DNA of 64,000 nucleotides from Streptomyces actuosus (GTDB taxonomy: Bacteria; Actinomycetota; Actinomycetes; Streptomycetales; Streptomycetaceae), in NCBI RefSeq assembly GCF_016921115.1, contig NZ_JAFFZS010000005.1, positions 266,417 to 330,416 of the forward strand, in the 5' to 3' direction. Below the pieces are notes generated by a model. That model had not been told where the DNA came from, ran no database searches, and saw only the letters and a list, made by a program, of their open reading frames with translations. A program made the translations under genes and the position numbers. Shown in pieces: positions 36,002 through 44,310 of this stretch (the stretch's first letter is position 1; every line of letters starts with the position of its first letter).

Positions 36002-37165
36002 ATGACGAGCCAGACCATTCGGACGGGCACGACTCCGACGCCGGACCAGATCCGCCGGGCGCCCAAGGTTCTGCTGCACGACCATCTCGACGGCGGGCTC
36101 CGCCCGGGCACGATCGTCGAACTCGCCCGCGACAGCGGGTACACCCGACTCCCCGACACCGACCCCGACAAGCTCGCCCTCTGGTTCCGCGAGGCCGCCG
36201 ACTCCGGCTCACTCGAACGGTACCTGGAGACCTTCTCCCACACCGTCGCCGTCATGCAGACCCGCGAGGCCCTCCGGCGCGTCGCCCGCGAGTGCGCGGA
36301 GGACCTGGCCGAGGACGGCGTCGTCTACGCCGAGGTGCGGTACGCCCCCGAGCAGCACCTGGACGGCGGGCTGACCCTGGAGGAGGTCGTCGAGGCCGTC
36401 AACGAGGGCTTCCGGCAGGGTGAGGAGATCGCCCGGGACAACGGCCACCGCATCCGCATCGGCGCCCTGCTGACCGCGATGCGCCACGCCGCGCGGTCCC
36501 TGGAGATCGCCGAACTCGCCAACCGCCACCGGGACCGCGGCGTGGTCGGCTTCGACATCGCGGGCGCGGAAGCCGGCTATCCGCCCACCCGGCACCTGGA
36601 CGCCTTCGAGTACCTCAAGCGGGAGAACAACCACTTCACCATCCACGCCGGCGAGGCCTTCGGCCTGCCGTCCATCTGGCAGGCCCTCCAGTGGTGCGGC
36701 GCCGACCGGCTCGGGCACGGCGTGCGCATCATCGACGACATCGAGGTCCACGACGACGGCGGGGTCACCCTCGGACGGCTGGCGTCCTACGTCCGCGACA
36801 AGCGGATCCCGCTGGAGCTGTGCCCGAGCTCCAACCTCCAGACCGGCGCCGCCTCCTCCTATGCCGAGCACCCGATCGGGCTGCTGCGCCGGATGCACTT
36901 CCGTGCGACGGTCAACACCGACAACCGCCTGATGTCCCACACCAGCATGAGCCGGGAATTCGAGCACCTTGTCGAGGCATTCGGTTACACGCTCGACGAC
37001 ATGCAGTGGTTCTCCGTCAATGCGATGAAATCAGCATTCATTCCTTTCGATGAACGGCTCGCGATGATCAATGACGTCATCAAGCCCGGATATGCAGAAC
37101 TGAAATCCGAATGGCTGTTCCAGCAGACGCCCGCCACTAGCGGTTTCCCCGGGTCCGGCGACTGA
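36002..37165 (+). CDS. add: adenosine deaminase
   Basis: Zinc enzyme converting adenosine and deoxyadenosine to inosine forms, feeding purine nucleoside phosphorylase. The 387 residues have the zinc motif [30 protein letters not shown] with catalytic Glu, the His of DRLGHGVRI, and [12 protein letters not shown]. The late metal-ligand region reads VNTDNRLMS, where the second Asp of the common DDP motif is Asn-like, as in the Streptomyces type. ATG 36002 follows a -10 by six bases, so translation is probably leaderless. The regulon palindrome covers the promoter. Confidence 0.93.
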   Translation: MTSQTIRTGTTPTPDQIRRAPKVLLHDHLDGGLRPGTIVELARDSGYTRLPDTDPDKLALWFREAADSGSLERYLETFSHTVAVMQTREALRRVARECAEDLAEDGVVYAEVRYAPEQHLDGGLTLEEVVEAVNEGFRQGEEIARDNGHRIRIGALLTAMRHAARSLEIAELANRHRDRGVVGFDIAGAEAGYPPTRHLDAFEYLKRENNHFTIHAGEAFGLPSIWQALQWCGADRLGHGVRIIDDIEVHDDGGVTLGRLASYVRDKRIPLELCPSSNLQTGAASSYAEHPIGLLRRMHFRATVNTDNRLMSHTSMSREFEHLVEAFGYTLDDMQWFSVNAMKSAFIPFDERLAMINDVIKPGYAELKSEWLFQQTPATSGFPGSGD

Positions 37166-37188
37166 CGGGGACATTTTCCGGGTCACGA

Positions 37189-37220
37189 ATGCGGGCGGAC
37201 GTTCACCATCCGTCCGCATT
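37189..37220 (+). terminator. imperfect hairpin after add
   Basis: AATGCGGGCGGACG and CGTCCGCATT pair over about ten positions with a four-base bulge, followed by TCGATGTTT. Plausible terminator. Confidence 0.4.
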
Positions 37221-37303
37221 TCGATGTTTGCGGTGTGTGCCAGGGCGTGTTTACGGTCGTGGACCGCTCGTATCCCCGTCATTCCATTACGAGGACTCAT
37301 TTC

Positions 37304-37663
37304 ATGAAGCAGTCTGCTGCCAAGACCCTCGGTGTCGCCGCCCTCGGTGCCGCCTTCGCCGCCGCGGGTGCCGGTGCCGCCAACGCCGCCCCCGCCGTCC
37401 CGGACGCCGGCCAGGCGCTGGACGGTGTCACCCGCACTCTGCCGGCGGAGAACGCCCCCCAGGCGCTGCCAGGTGCCACCAAGGCGCTGACCCGGGGCAA
37501 GTCCGCGGTCGACGCGGGCCTGACCGCCGCGCAGCCGGCCGCGCAGAAGGTGTTCTCCGACGGTCCGACCGCCCCGGTCGCCGGCCTGCTCGGCGGGCTT
37601 CCGGTGGGGAAGACGCTGCCGACGCAGGGCGTCGGCCTGAACGGCCTCCCGCTGGGCGGCTGA
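37304..37663 (+). CDS. small secreted Ala/Pro/Leu-rich protein
   Basis: Function not recognised. The 119 residues start with a signal peptide (KTLGVAALGAAFAAAGAGAANA, cleavage near residue 28), and the mature part has no Cys and is rich in Ala, Pro, Gly and Leu, ending LPTQGVGLNGLPLGG. A similar protein is encoded at 43602-44018 (signal peptide, no Cys in the mature part, ending in a Leu-Gly-Gly pattern). ATG 37304 is preceded by GAGGA at about ten bases. The message ends in a very strong hairpin. Confidence 0.75.
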   Translation: MKQSAAKTLGVAALGAAFAAAGAGAANAAPAVPDAGQALDGVTRTLPAENAPQALPGATKALTRGKSAVDAGLTAAQPAAQKVFSDGPTAPVAGLLGGLPVGKTLPTQGVGLNGLPLGG

Positions 37664-37681
37664 GCGAACCGCCGGAAACGA

Positions 37682-37728
37682 GCCGACGGGGCGCACCCCC
37701 CTGCCCTGTGGAGGTGCGCCCCGTCGGC
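37682..37728. terminator. 16-bp perfect hairpin between convergent genes
   Basis: GCCGACGGGGCGCACC at 37682-37697 pairs exactly with 37713-37728 around fifteen bases, between the small secreted gene and the convergent pspC-type gene. Confidence 0.8.
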
Positions 37729-37742
37729 GTGTGCGCGGCCGG

Positions 37743-37943
37743 TCACCAGGCCGTGCGTGTCTTGTCCTCCGAGGGCAGCAGGATCCACAGCGCTATGTAG
37801 AGCAGGAACTGAGGGCCCGGCAGCAGACACGACAGCAGGAAGATCACCCGCATCGTCGTCGCGGAGGTGCCGAAGCGCCGGGCCAGGGCGGCGCACACGC
37901 CGCCGATCATGCGGCCGTTGGTGGGGCGGGCGAGGGTGGTCAT
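37743..37943 (-). CDS. PspC-domain small membrane protein
   Basis: 66-residue protein consisting of one PspC domain: LARPTNGRMIGGVCAALARRFGTSATTMRVIFLL followed by a second hydrophobic helix LLYIALWILLPSED. Such proteins sit in the inner membrane and take part in envelope-stress responses in other bacteria; the role here is inferred. ATG 37943 is the start; a long frame continuing upstream to 38771 is shadow coding. Confidence 0.85.
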   Translation of the reverse strand: MTTLARPTNGRMIGGVCAALARRFGTSATTMRVIFLLSCLLPGPQFLLYIALWILLPSEDKTRTAW

Positions 37944-38155
37944 GACGGCTCCTGTCGGTGTCCGGTGTCCGGTGGTTGTGTGCGTGCGCGTGTCGGTGGG
38001 GGCGCCGGCCGGGACCGCTCTGTGCCGGGCCGCTCCCGTGGCCGCCCGGTCGGTGCCGGGAGACGCCGGGCCCGGCGCCTGCCGGCGGCCGGTGCCGATG
38101 GGCCGGCTGCCCATCTGTCTCCACCGTACGCACACGCAGGGGGAGCGGCGTCGAT

Positions 38156-38698
38156 CTACGGGGCGACGCCGACCCTGGGAATCGTCGGGGTCCGACCCTG
38201 AGCCGGCTCCTCCCGGTGCAGCGCGGCGCGCGCCGTCCTGCGGCGGAGCAGGCCGCGGCCCGCCGGGACGATCGCGAGGTGGGCCAGGGCGACACCGACC
38301 GTGTTCAGCAGCAGCGAGTCCACGTCCACGACCTGACCGGGCACGCCGGTCTGCAGCAGTTCGATCCCCAGCGACAGCAGCGCCCCGGCGGTGACGGTAC
38401 GGGCCAGGGAGCCCAGTCGAGAGCCGCCGAGCCGGCCGTGCACCATCGGCAGCAGCACCCCCAGCGGAGCGAGCAGCGCCAGCCCCGCACCGATCCGCCG
38501 CACCGCCTGCGCCCAGCCGAGGGCCGCGTCGGCGCGGATACCGGCGAAGGGGCGCAGGTTGGGGGGCATCACCCAGGGCACGTCGAGCGGTCGCAGCGTG
38601 AGCCAGGCGACGATGGCGAGGTGCGCGAGGAGGAGGACGCCTCCTGTCACCCGGATGCGGAGAGCGGCGCTGCCGCCGATGGAGCCTTGACGCTGCAC
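38156..38698 (-). CDS. VanZ-like membrane protein
   Basis: 180 residues with four to five membrane segments: VLLLAHLAIVAWLTLRPLDV, then NLRPFAGI, RRIGAGLALLAPLGVLLPMV, and LLSLGIELLQTGVPGQVVDVDSLLLNTVGVALAH, which is the conserved core of the VanZ family. VanZ of vancomycin-resistance clusters gives low-level teicoplanin resistance, but most family members have unknown roles in the envelope. It follows the AfsQ operon on the same strand with a gap of about 100 bases and may be separate. Confidence 0.85.
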   Translation of the reverse strand: MQRQGSIGGSAALRIRVTGGVLLLAHLAIVAWLTLRPLDVPWVMPPNLRPFAGIRADAALGWAQAVRRIGAGLALLAPLGVLLPMVHGRLGGSRLGSLARTVTAGALLSLGIELLQTGVPGQVVDVDSLLLNTVGVALAHLAIVPAGRGLLRRRTARAALHREEPAQGRTPTIPRVGVAP

Positions 38699-38796
38699 GC
38701 CCCCCTAGACGCCGACCCCGGCAGGATCGGTTCCGGCCTGTGGCCCGATCCGCCCATGAGGTGTCCGCCACACGGGAGGGCCGCCCCCCGGCCGGG

Positions 38797-39396
38797 TCAG
38801 TCTCCCGCGACCTCCGTGGAGGGCGGTTCCTTCGTGCCCGGGCGGGAGCGGACCTCGTCGGTGCACTCGTAGCGGCGCAGCGGTTCGCCCCCCGGGCCGC
38901 CCAGGACGACCGAGCCGTCGCCCTCGGCCGCGGCGGAGTCGGAGAACGTGCACACGATCTGCGCGAGGGCGTAGGAGGTGAGCTCGTCGGGAGGGGTGCT
39001 CAGGCGCAGCGCGTCCTCGGGGTCCTTCTGACCCGGGCCCGACACGGTCGTCCCACCGCGCACGTCGGTGGTGTAACCGGCCTCCTTCTCGGAGGCCGAC
39101 GGCGTCTGGGCCAACTGGTCCAGCAGGCCCTGCGCGACCAGCACCCGCCGCCGCGAGTCCGCGGCGCCGTCCGGCACGCGCACCGTCCGGTCGACGGCCA
39201 CCAGCGAGGACCCGCACAGCAGGAACACCTGCACCGGCACCCCGAGCGACACCCCGGAGGAGGACCCCGGCCCGAGCGAGCAGTGCACCCGCGAGGGTGC
39301 CGCCCCGAAGTCGGTCGGGACCTCCGTGGCGCGGATCCCGCACCCGGCCAGCAGCACGCCCAGCAGGGGGAGCGCGAGCAGGCGTTTGACGGTCAC
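38797..39396 (-). CDS. lipoprotein of the AfsQ operon
   Basis: 199-residue lipoprotein: signal KRLLALPLLGVLLAGC with lipobox LAGC, then an extracellular domain with VFLLCGSSLVAVDRTVRVP and a late Cys-containing part (IVCTFSD ... YECTDE). Its arrangement resembles GerMN/LpqB-neighbour lipoproteins that follow sensor kinases. GTG 39396 overlaps the afsQ2 stop (GTGA), so it is translated with the kinase and may tune its sensing; that is inference from position. Confidence 0.85.
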   Translation of the reverse strand: MTVKRLLALPLLGVLLAGCGIRATEVPTDFGAAPSRVHCSLGPGSSSGVSLGVPVQVFLLCGSSLVAVDRTVRVPDGAADSRRRVLVAQGLLDQLAQTPSASEKEAGYTTDVRGGTTVSGPGQKDPEDALRLSTPPDELTSYALAQIVCTFSDSAAAEGDGSVVLGGPGGEPLRRYECTDEVRSRPGTKEPPSTEVAGD

Positions 39397-40958
39397 TTGG
39401 CTTCCCCCTCGGATGTCTCCCCCTCATCGGTGCGCCGCGTCAGTTCCGACGCGTCCCGCGGCAGCCGCAGCGTGAACACCGCGCCGCCCTCGGAGGAGTT
39501 GGCGGCGGTGATCTCGCCGCCGTGGATGTGCGCGTTCTCCAGGGCGATGGACAGGCCGAGCCCGCTGCCCTCGGAGCGCGGGCGGGACGCGCTGGCCTTG
39601 TAGAACCGGTCGAAGACGTGCGGGAGGACGTCCTCGGGGATGCCCGGCCCGTGGTCGCGGACCGCGATCACCACCTCGTCCTGCGACGCGCGTACCGACA
39701 CCCGCACCGGCGATCCGCCGTGCTTGAGCGCGTTGCCGATGAGGTTGGCGAGGACGACGTCCAGCCGGCGCGGGTCGAGCCGGGCGTGGATGCCGCGCTC
39801 GGCGTCCAGCTCGACGGCGTCCAGCCAGGCGCGGGCGTCGATGCAGGCGGTGATCTGGTCGGCGACGTCGACGTCGTCCAGCACCAGACGGGCGGTGCCC
39901 GCGTCGAAGCGGGTGACCTCCATCAGGTTCTCCACCAGGTCGTTCAGCCGCCGCGTCTCGCTCACCACCAGCCGCACCGCGGGCTCGATCATCGGGTCGA
40001 TGCCGCCGCTCTCGGAGTCCAGCTCCTCCTCCAGCACCTCGGTCACGGCCGTGATCGCGGTGAGCGGCGTGCGCAGCTCGTGGCTCATGTCCGCCACGAA
40101 CCGCCGGGACGAGTCGTCCCGCGCGGCCATGTCCGCCACCCGCTTCTCCAGCGCCTCCGCGGCGTTGTTGAAGGTCCGCGACAGATCGGCCAGTTCGTCC
40201 GTCCCCGACACCCGCAGCCGGGTGTCCAGCTTGCCCTCGCCGAGCCGGCGCGCGGCGATGCCGAGCCGGTGCACCGGCTTCAGCACCGTCGTGGCGGCGG
40301 CCTGCGCCAGGAGCGCCGCGCCGATCAACGCCAGGCCGGTGGCGATGCCCAGGGACCAGGCCAGCGAGTTGAGGTCCTTCGCCTCCGGCTCCAGCGACTT
40401 GCGCATGTAGCCGGTCGGCCCGCCGCCGATCACCTTCGTCCCGGCGACCAGGTACGGCGTGCCGTCGTCGACGACCCGCTGCCAGTACAGGTGATAGGGG
40501 TACTTGTTGGCGGAGGTGACCTTCTGCTGCTTGTTCACCGCCGTGCGCAGCGACTCCGGCACGTCCTGGAGGGAGAAGCCGTTCAGGCCGCCGGAGTTGC
40601 CGTACACCGTCCTGCCGCCCGAGTCCTGCGCGACGAGCAGCACGCTGAACCGCTGGCTGCTGTTGGCCATCTGGCCCGCGGTGTGCTGCAGCTCGTCCTG
40701 CGACGGGTGCGCGGGCAGCGCGCCGGCACGGTTCTGCATCTCCTGCTGGAAGTCGCGCAGCACCGCGTCCTGGGTGCGCGTGAGCACGGCCTCCCGGTTG
40801 AGCCAGTAGGCGATCCCGGAGGCCGACACCGCGGCCGTCAGCGCCACCAGGCCGAACACGACGACCAGCCGCAGTCGCAGGCTGGTGAAGCGCAGCCGCG
40901 ACAGACCCTTTCCACGATCCGCGGCCCAGCCGCGGACACCCCCTTGCCGTGTCGTCAC
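39393..40958 (-). CDS. afsQ2: sensor histidine kinase AfsQ2
   Basis: Membrane sensor that phosphorylates AfsQ1; in S. coelicolor the pair affects antibiotic production and nitrogen-related genes. The 521 residues have a first membrane segment (LVVVFGLVALTAAVSASGIAYWL), an extracellular sensor of about 170 residues, a second segment (SLGIATGLALIGAALLAQAAATT), HAMP, the phospho-acceptor region RRFVADMSHELRTPLTAITAV, and the ATPase boxes VLANLIGNALKHGG, DHGPGIPEDVLPHVFDRF and SGLGLSIALENAHIHGG. GTG 40958 overlaps the afsQ1 stop by four bases. Identification rests on the partner genes and context. Confidence 0.9.
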   Translation of the reverse strand: MTTRQGGVRGWAADRGKGLSRLRFTSLRLRLVVVFGLVALTAAVSASGIAYWLNREAVLTRTQDAVLRDFQQEMQNRAGALPAHPSQDELQHTAGQMANSSQRFSVLLVAQDSGGRTVYGNSGGLNGFSLQDVPESLRTAVNKQQKVTSANKYPYHLYWQRVVDDGTPYLVAGTKVIGGGPTGYMRKSLEPEAKDLNSLAWSLGIATGLALIGAALLAQAAATTVLKPVHRLGIAARRLGEGKLDTRLRVSGTDELADLSRTFNNAAEALEKRVADMAARDDSSRRFVADMSHELRTPLTAITAVTEVLEEELDSESGGIDPMIEPAVRLVVSETRRLNDLVENLMEVTRFDAGTARLVLDDVDVADQITACIDARAWLDAVELDAERGIHARLDPRRLDVVLANLIGNALKHGGSPVRVSVRASQDEVVIAVRDHGPGIPEDVLPHVFDRFYKASASRPRSEGSGLGLSIALENAHIHGGEITAANSSEGGAVFTLRLPRDASELTRRTDEGETSEGEAK

Positions 40959-41632
40959 TGAGGCGGGTCCAGGCGGTAGCCGACACCACGCACGGTACGG
41001 ATCAGCGTCGGGGCCGAGGGCACGTCCTCCACCTTGGCGCGCAGCCTCTGGACGCAGGCGTCCACCAGCCGGGAGTCGCCCAGGTAGTCGTGCTCCCACA
41101 CCAGCCGCAGCAACTGCTGCCGGGACAGCGCCTGCCCCGGCCGCCGGCTCAGCTCCAGCAGCAGCCTCAGCTCGGTCGGCGTGAGCTGGAGGTCCTGCCC
41201 GTTCTTCGTCACGGTCATCGCGGCACGGTCGATGACCAGGCTGCCGAAGGCCGCCGCGTCGTTCGACTCCCGCTCGCCGCGGCGCAGCACGGCCCGGATC
41301 CGGGCGTCGAGCACACGCCCCTGGACCGGTTTGACGACGTAGTCGTCGGCCCCGGACTCCAGCCCGACGACGACGTCGATGTCGTCACTGCGCGCGGTCA
41401 GCAGGATGATCGGCAGCTGGTCGGTGCGCCGGATGCGCCGGCACACCTCGAAACCGTCGATGCCGGGCAGCATCACGTCCAGCACGATCAGATCCGGCCG
41501 CTGCTCGCGCAGCAGCTTCAGACCGTCCTCACCGCTGGCAGCGGTCGCCACCCGGTGTCCCTGGCGCGTCAGTGAGAGCTCCAGGGCCGTGCGGATGGCG
41601 TCGTCGTCCTCGATCAGCAACAGGGAAGGCAC
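40955..41632 (-). CDS. afsQ1: response regulator AfsQ1
   Basis: OmpR/PhoB-type DNA-binding response regulator of 225 residues. The receiver domain has LLIEDDDAIRTALE, the phospho-acceptor in LIVLDVMLPGIDG, LLTARSDDIDVVVGLESGADDYVVKP, and the winged helix has LTPTELRLLLELSRRPGQALSRQQLL through TVRGVGYRLDPPQ. The sequence matches my memory of S. coelicolor AfsQ1 almost throughout. I use GTG 41632, the start known for that protein; ATG 41650 is in frame upstream. The AfsQ1 box lies about 113-128 bases upstream, between it and sigQ. Confidence 0.93.
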   Translation of the reverse strand: MPSLLLIEDDDAIRTALELSLTRQGHRVATAASGEDGLKLLREQRPDLIVLDVMLPGIDGFEVCRRIRRTDQLPIILLTARSDDIDVVVGLESGADDYVVKPVQGRVLDARIRAVLRRGERESNDAAAFGSLVIDRAAMTVTKNGQDLQLTPTELRLLLELSRRPGQALSRQQLLRLVWEHDYLGDSRLVDACVQRLRAKVEDVPSAPTLIRTVRGVGYRLDPPQ

Positions 41633-41744
41633 GGCCTCATTCTGGCCCATGGAGGGGCCGCTGTTCGACCCACGGGTCCGGGAAGCGGTGACGCCCGGGC
41701 CCGAAGCGGTCCGGTGATCTTGGACGAGGCTGTTCCGGACCCCT

Positions 41745-41760
41745 GTGACAGGTCTGTGAC
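41745..41760. promoter_or_regulatory. AfsQ1 box in the sigQ-afsQ1 intergenic region
   Basis: GTGAC-AGGTCT-GTGAC is an exact match to the published AfsQ1 consensus GTnAC-n6-GTnAC. It lies 100 bases before the sigQ start and 113 before afsQ1, consistent with autoregulation and control of sigQ. Confidence 0.85.
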
Positions 41761-41859
41761 AGTCGGCGGACACGGCGATGAAGTCGCCGCGGCAGTCTTT
41801 TCGACAAGCAAGAAGCACAGCACGAACGGACACCGGAACTCCACGACGGGGGGCGCGAG

Positions 41860-42618
41860 ATGAACACGCTGCACAGCACCAGCACCAGCGCAGTGGTCAC
41901 GCGTCTGCACGACGTGAACGCGCACCGGGGTCCGGAGAAGTCCGGTGGGCGCGGATGCGCTCGCGGTACCGGACGTCAGCACACCGCCCATGCGCAGCAG
42001 GGGTCTCAGCCCTACATGGCGGTGGTCGACACGCACACGGGGCAGACGCACGGGGGAGCCGCGTACAGGGAGGACCAGGGGGAGCGCCGCTCACGGTCGG
42101 AGGCGGAATTCACCGCCTACGTCCAGGAGCGCCGCGCCTCCCTGTACGCCACCGCCTACCACCTGACCGGCGACCGCTTCGAGGCCGAGGACCTGCTCCA
42201 GAGCGCGCTGTTCTCGACGTACCGGGCCTGGGACCGGATCACCGACAAGGCCGCGGTCGGGGGCTACCTGCGCCGCACCATGACGAACCTGCACATCAGC
42301 GCGTGGCGCCGCCGCAAGCTGAACGAGTACCCGACCGAGGAACTGCCGGAGACGGCCGGCGACACGGACGCGATGCGCGGCACCGAACTGCGCACGGTCC
42401 TGTGGCAGGCCCTGGCCCGGCTGCCGGAACTCCAGCGGACGATGCTGGTCCTGCGCTACTACGAGGGCCGCACCGACCCGGAGATCGCCGAGATACTCGA
42501 CATCAGTGTCGGCACGGTGAAGTCCAGCATCTGGCGGTCGCTGCGCCGGCTGCGCGAGGACGACGTCCTCAGCTTCGGCCGTGACGAGTCGGACGCCTTC
42601 GGCGAACTCGTCGCCTGA
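41860..42618 (+). CDS. sigQ: ECF sigma factor SigQ
   Basis: SigE-group (SigE, RpoE-like SigE70_fam) sigma factor of 252 residues, divergent from afsQ1 and, in S. coelicolor, controlled by AfsQ1 and opposed to it in antibiotic control. An unstructured N-terminus of about 80 residues precedes region 2 (FTAYVQERRASLYATAYHLTGDRFEAEDLLQSALFSTYRAWDRI) and region 4 (ALARLPELQRTMLVLRYYEGRTDPEIAEILDISVGTVKSSIWRSL). ATG 41860 is used; ATG 42016 would give the compact form without the long tail and cannot be excluded. Confidence 0.9.
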   Translation: MNTLHSTSTSAVVTRLHDVNAHRGPEKSGGRGCARGTGRQHTAHAQQGSQPYMAVVDTHTGQTHGGAAYREDQGERRSRSEAEFTAYVQERRASLYATAYHLTGDRFEAEDLLQSALFSTYRAWDRITDKAAVGGYLRRTMTNLHISAWRRRKLNEYPTEELPETAGDTDAMRGTELRTVLWQALARLPELQRTMLVLRYYEGRTDPEIAEILDISVGTVKSSIWRSLRRLREDDVLSFGRDESDAFGELVA

Positions 42619-42642
42619 CGACGAGAGGCACGGAGGAAGAAC

Positions 42643-42734
42643 GGGGCCCCGACGGGGGAGAACGGGGCTCTGGGGGGGGGCAACGGGGGGCACGGGGGAG
42701 CGAAGAAAAAAGGGGGGTCACGGGGGACACGGGG
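42643..42734 (+). repeat. G-run tract after sigQ, possible G-quadruplex
   Basis: Nine runs of four or more G lie on the plus strand within about 90 bases, starting 24 bases after the sigQ stop and interrupted by short A-rich spacers and one A7 run. It is transcribed as the 3' end of the sigQ message, before the terminator at 42743-42777. Confidence 0.6.
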
Positions 42735-42742
42735 AGAAGAAG

Positions 42743-42777
42743 CGGGACTGGAGGGCCGGGGGGTCCGTCCAGTCCCG
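42743..42777 (+). terminator. hairpin with short T tail after sigQ
   Basis: CGGGACTGGA at 42743-42752 pairs with TCCAGTCCCG at 42768-42777, followed by TTTCG. It lies between convergent sigQ and the uridine kinase gene. Confidence 0.75.
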
Positions 42778-42833
42778 TTTCGCATGTGCGCTGCCCGGCT
42801 ACCGACCGCGCCGCCCCACCGGCCGCACGGCGG

Positions 42834-43463
42834 TCACGCCGCGGCGGGGGAGGCGGCCGGCCGCGCGGCCGCCGTCAGCCGGGCCATCGCCTCGTCCCGG
42901 TCGCAGGCGTACGCGCCCAGGGCCGTCTGCCGGGCCACGATGCAACGCTCGGCGCGCATCAGCCGCCAGCCGCGGCGCAGCAGCAGGGGCACCGACTTGC
43001 GGCCCTCCTTCAGGTCGCGCAGGAAACGGCGCCGGAAGGTGGTGACGGCCCCGCGGCTCAGACACAGCGCGTCGGCGAGGAGACCCAGTTCGCGGCAGCG
43101 GCCGACGATCTCGGCGGCGAAGATGCCCTCGGCGATGAACACAGGGGCGCCGCCGGTGCCGACGCTCTCCACGCCGGTGCGGGCGCTGAGCGAGATGTCG
43201 TACACCGGAACCTCGGTGCGGCCGGTGCGGCACAGCTCGGCGATCGCGGCGACGGCCGCGTCCGCGTCCCACGAGAGGGGGTCGTCCCAGTCGATGTCGG
43301 AGCTCCCGGCCACCAGGGGCAGCGTGGGGTCGTCCGCCTCCTTGTAGAAGTCGTCGAGGCGCAGCACCGGAAGGCCGGAGCGGGCCGCGAGGAGGGACTT
43401 GCCGGAGCCGGAGGGGCCGCAGAGCAGCACGACTCGCGCGGGTGCGGGCGGATGGGAACTCAC
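42834..43463 (-). CDS. uridine kinase-like P-loop kinase
   Basis: Phosphorylates uridine or cytidine, or a related nucleoside, using a nucleotide donor. The 209 residues have the P-loop LLCGPSGSGKSLLAAR near the N-terminus, the acceptor motif LRLDDFYKEADDPTLP, DIDWDDPLSWD, YDISLSAR and FIAEGIFAAEI, the order of the uridine kinase family. GTG 43463 starts just before the first strand; an ATG at 43532 adds a basic stretch of no clear use. It fits the nucleoside-salvage theme of the window but has no copy of the regulon palindrome upstream. Confidence 0.85.
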   Translation of the reverse strand: MSSHPPAPARVVLLCGPSGSGKSLLAARSGLPVLRLDDFYKEADDPTLPLVAGSSDIDWDDPLSWDADAAVAAIAELCRTGRTEVPVYDISLSARTGVESVGTGGAPVFIAEGIFAAEIVGRCRELGLLADALCLSRGAVTTFRRRFLRDLKEGRKSVPLLLRRGWRLMRAERCIVARQTALGAYACDRDEAMARLTAAARPAASPAAA

Positions 43464-43601
43464 GGGACACCAGTGTGAGGCATCGCCCGGCCGCCGAACG
43501 ACCCCGCGGGTCGGCTTTGAAGCGCGCGTCACACCTCAACTACGCTTCGCGTCGACCCGATTACTTCCCGTAGCAGAACTCCAGCAGAGGTGGCGGTGGC
43601 G

Positions 43602-44018
43602 ATGGCCCAGCACGGCTCTTCCCAGTCTTCCCCGACCCTGAACGGCCGACGTGCCCTGGTCGCCCTCGCGACCGCGGGGGTCGCTCTCGGCGCGGGCGCG
43701 GGCGCGGCGAGCGCCGCCGACGCCGAGCCTGTCGTCGACGTGCTGCGCACCCGGCCGACTTCGCTCGGCGCGATCGACCCGCAGTCGGGCGTGGCCGCGT
43801 TGACGGGGTCGGTGCAGTACGCCACCGGCCCGGTCGCCGGTCTCAAGCCCAACCCTCTCGCGGGGACGGGGGTGGACCCGCTGGACAACAGCGTGGGGAC
43901 CCAGGTAGCGGACTTCCAGCCGCTGACGACCCAGGCGGTGACCGGACCGGTGGCACAGGCGCAGTCGATCGGCGGCCTGCCGGTGCTGGGGCAGGCGGCG
44001 GGCCAGCTGGGCGGCTGA
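43602..44018 (+). CDS. small secreted Ala/Gly/Val-rich protein
   Basis: Function not recognised. The 138 residues have a twin-Arg-containing but otherwise ordinary signal region (NGRRALVALATAGVALGAGAGAASA), then a Cys-free mature part with VAALTGSVQYATGPVAGLKPNPLAGTGVDPLDNSVG and ending LPVLGQAAGQLGG. It shares composition, lack of Cys and the C-terminal Leu-Gly-Gly pattern with the protein at 37304-37663. ATG 43602 is preferred, with AGAGG eleven bases upstream; a GTG at 43590 overlaps that ribosome site. Confidence 0.7.
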   Translation: MAQHGSSQSSPTLNGRRALVALATAGVALGAGAGAASAADAEPVVDVLRTRPTSLGAIDPQSGVAALTGSVQYATGPVAGLKPNPLAGTGVDPLDNSVGTQVADFQPLTTQAVTGPVAQAQSIGGLPVLGQAAGQLGG

Positions 44019-44310
44019 GCGCACGATCCGAGCTGCCGGGGAGCACGTTCGCGCGACGTCGGTGATGTGCATGAGGGCGACGCCGCCGTCGGCATCGAAC
44101 TCCGTGAACACGACCCCGGCAGCCGTCGGGCCGTCGGGGTCGTGGTCCGTGGCCGGCACGAGGTTCGCCGGTACGGCGGTGACGATCGGCCGAAGCGGGT
44201 GCTCGCGCGTGCCGCCCTCGCGCCCGGTCGCCCCGGCGGTCCGCCCGACGGGCTCGGCCGGCGACGGACCCGGCCCCTGGGCCTCGGCCGACCCGATCAC
44301 CTTCCGCCGG

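Noticed and set aside
43529..44300. Minus-strand frames opposite the second small secreted protein
   Set aside because: They lack domains and a ribosome site; the plus-strand frame has a clear signal peptide.
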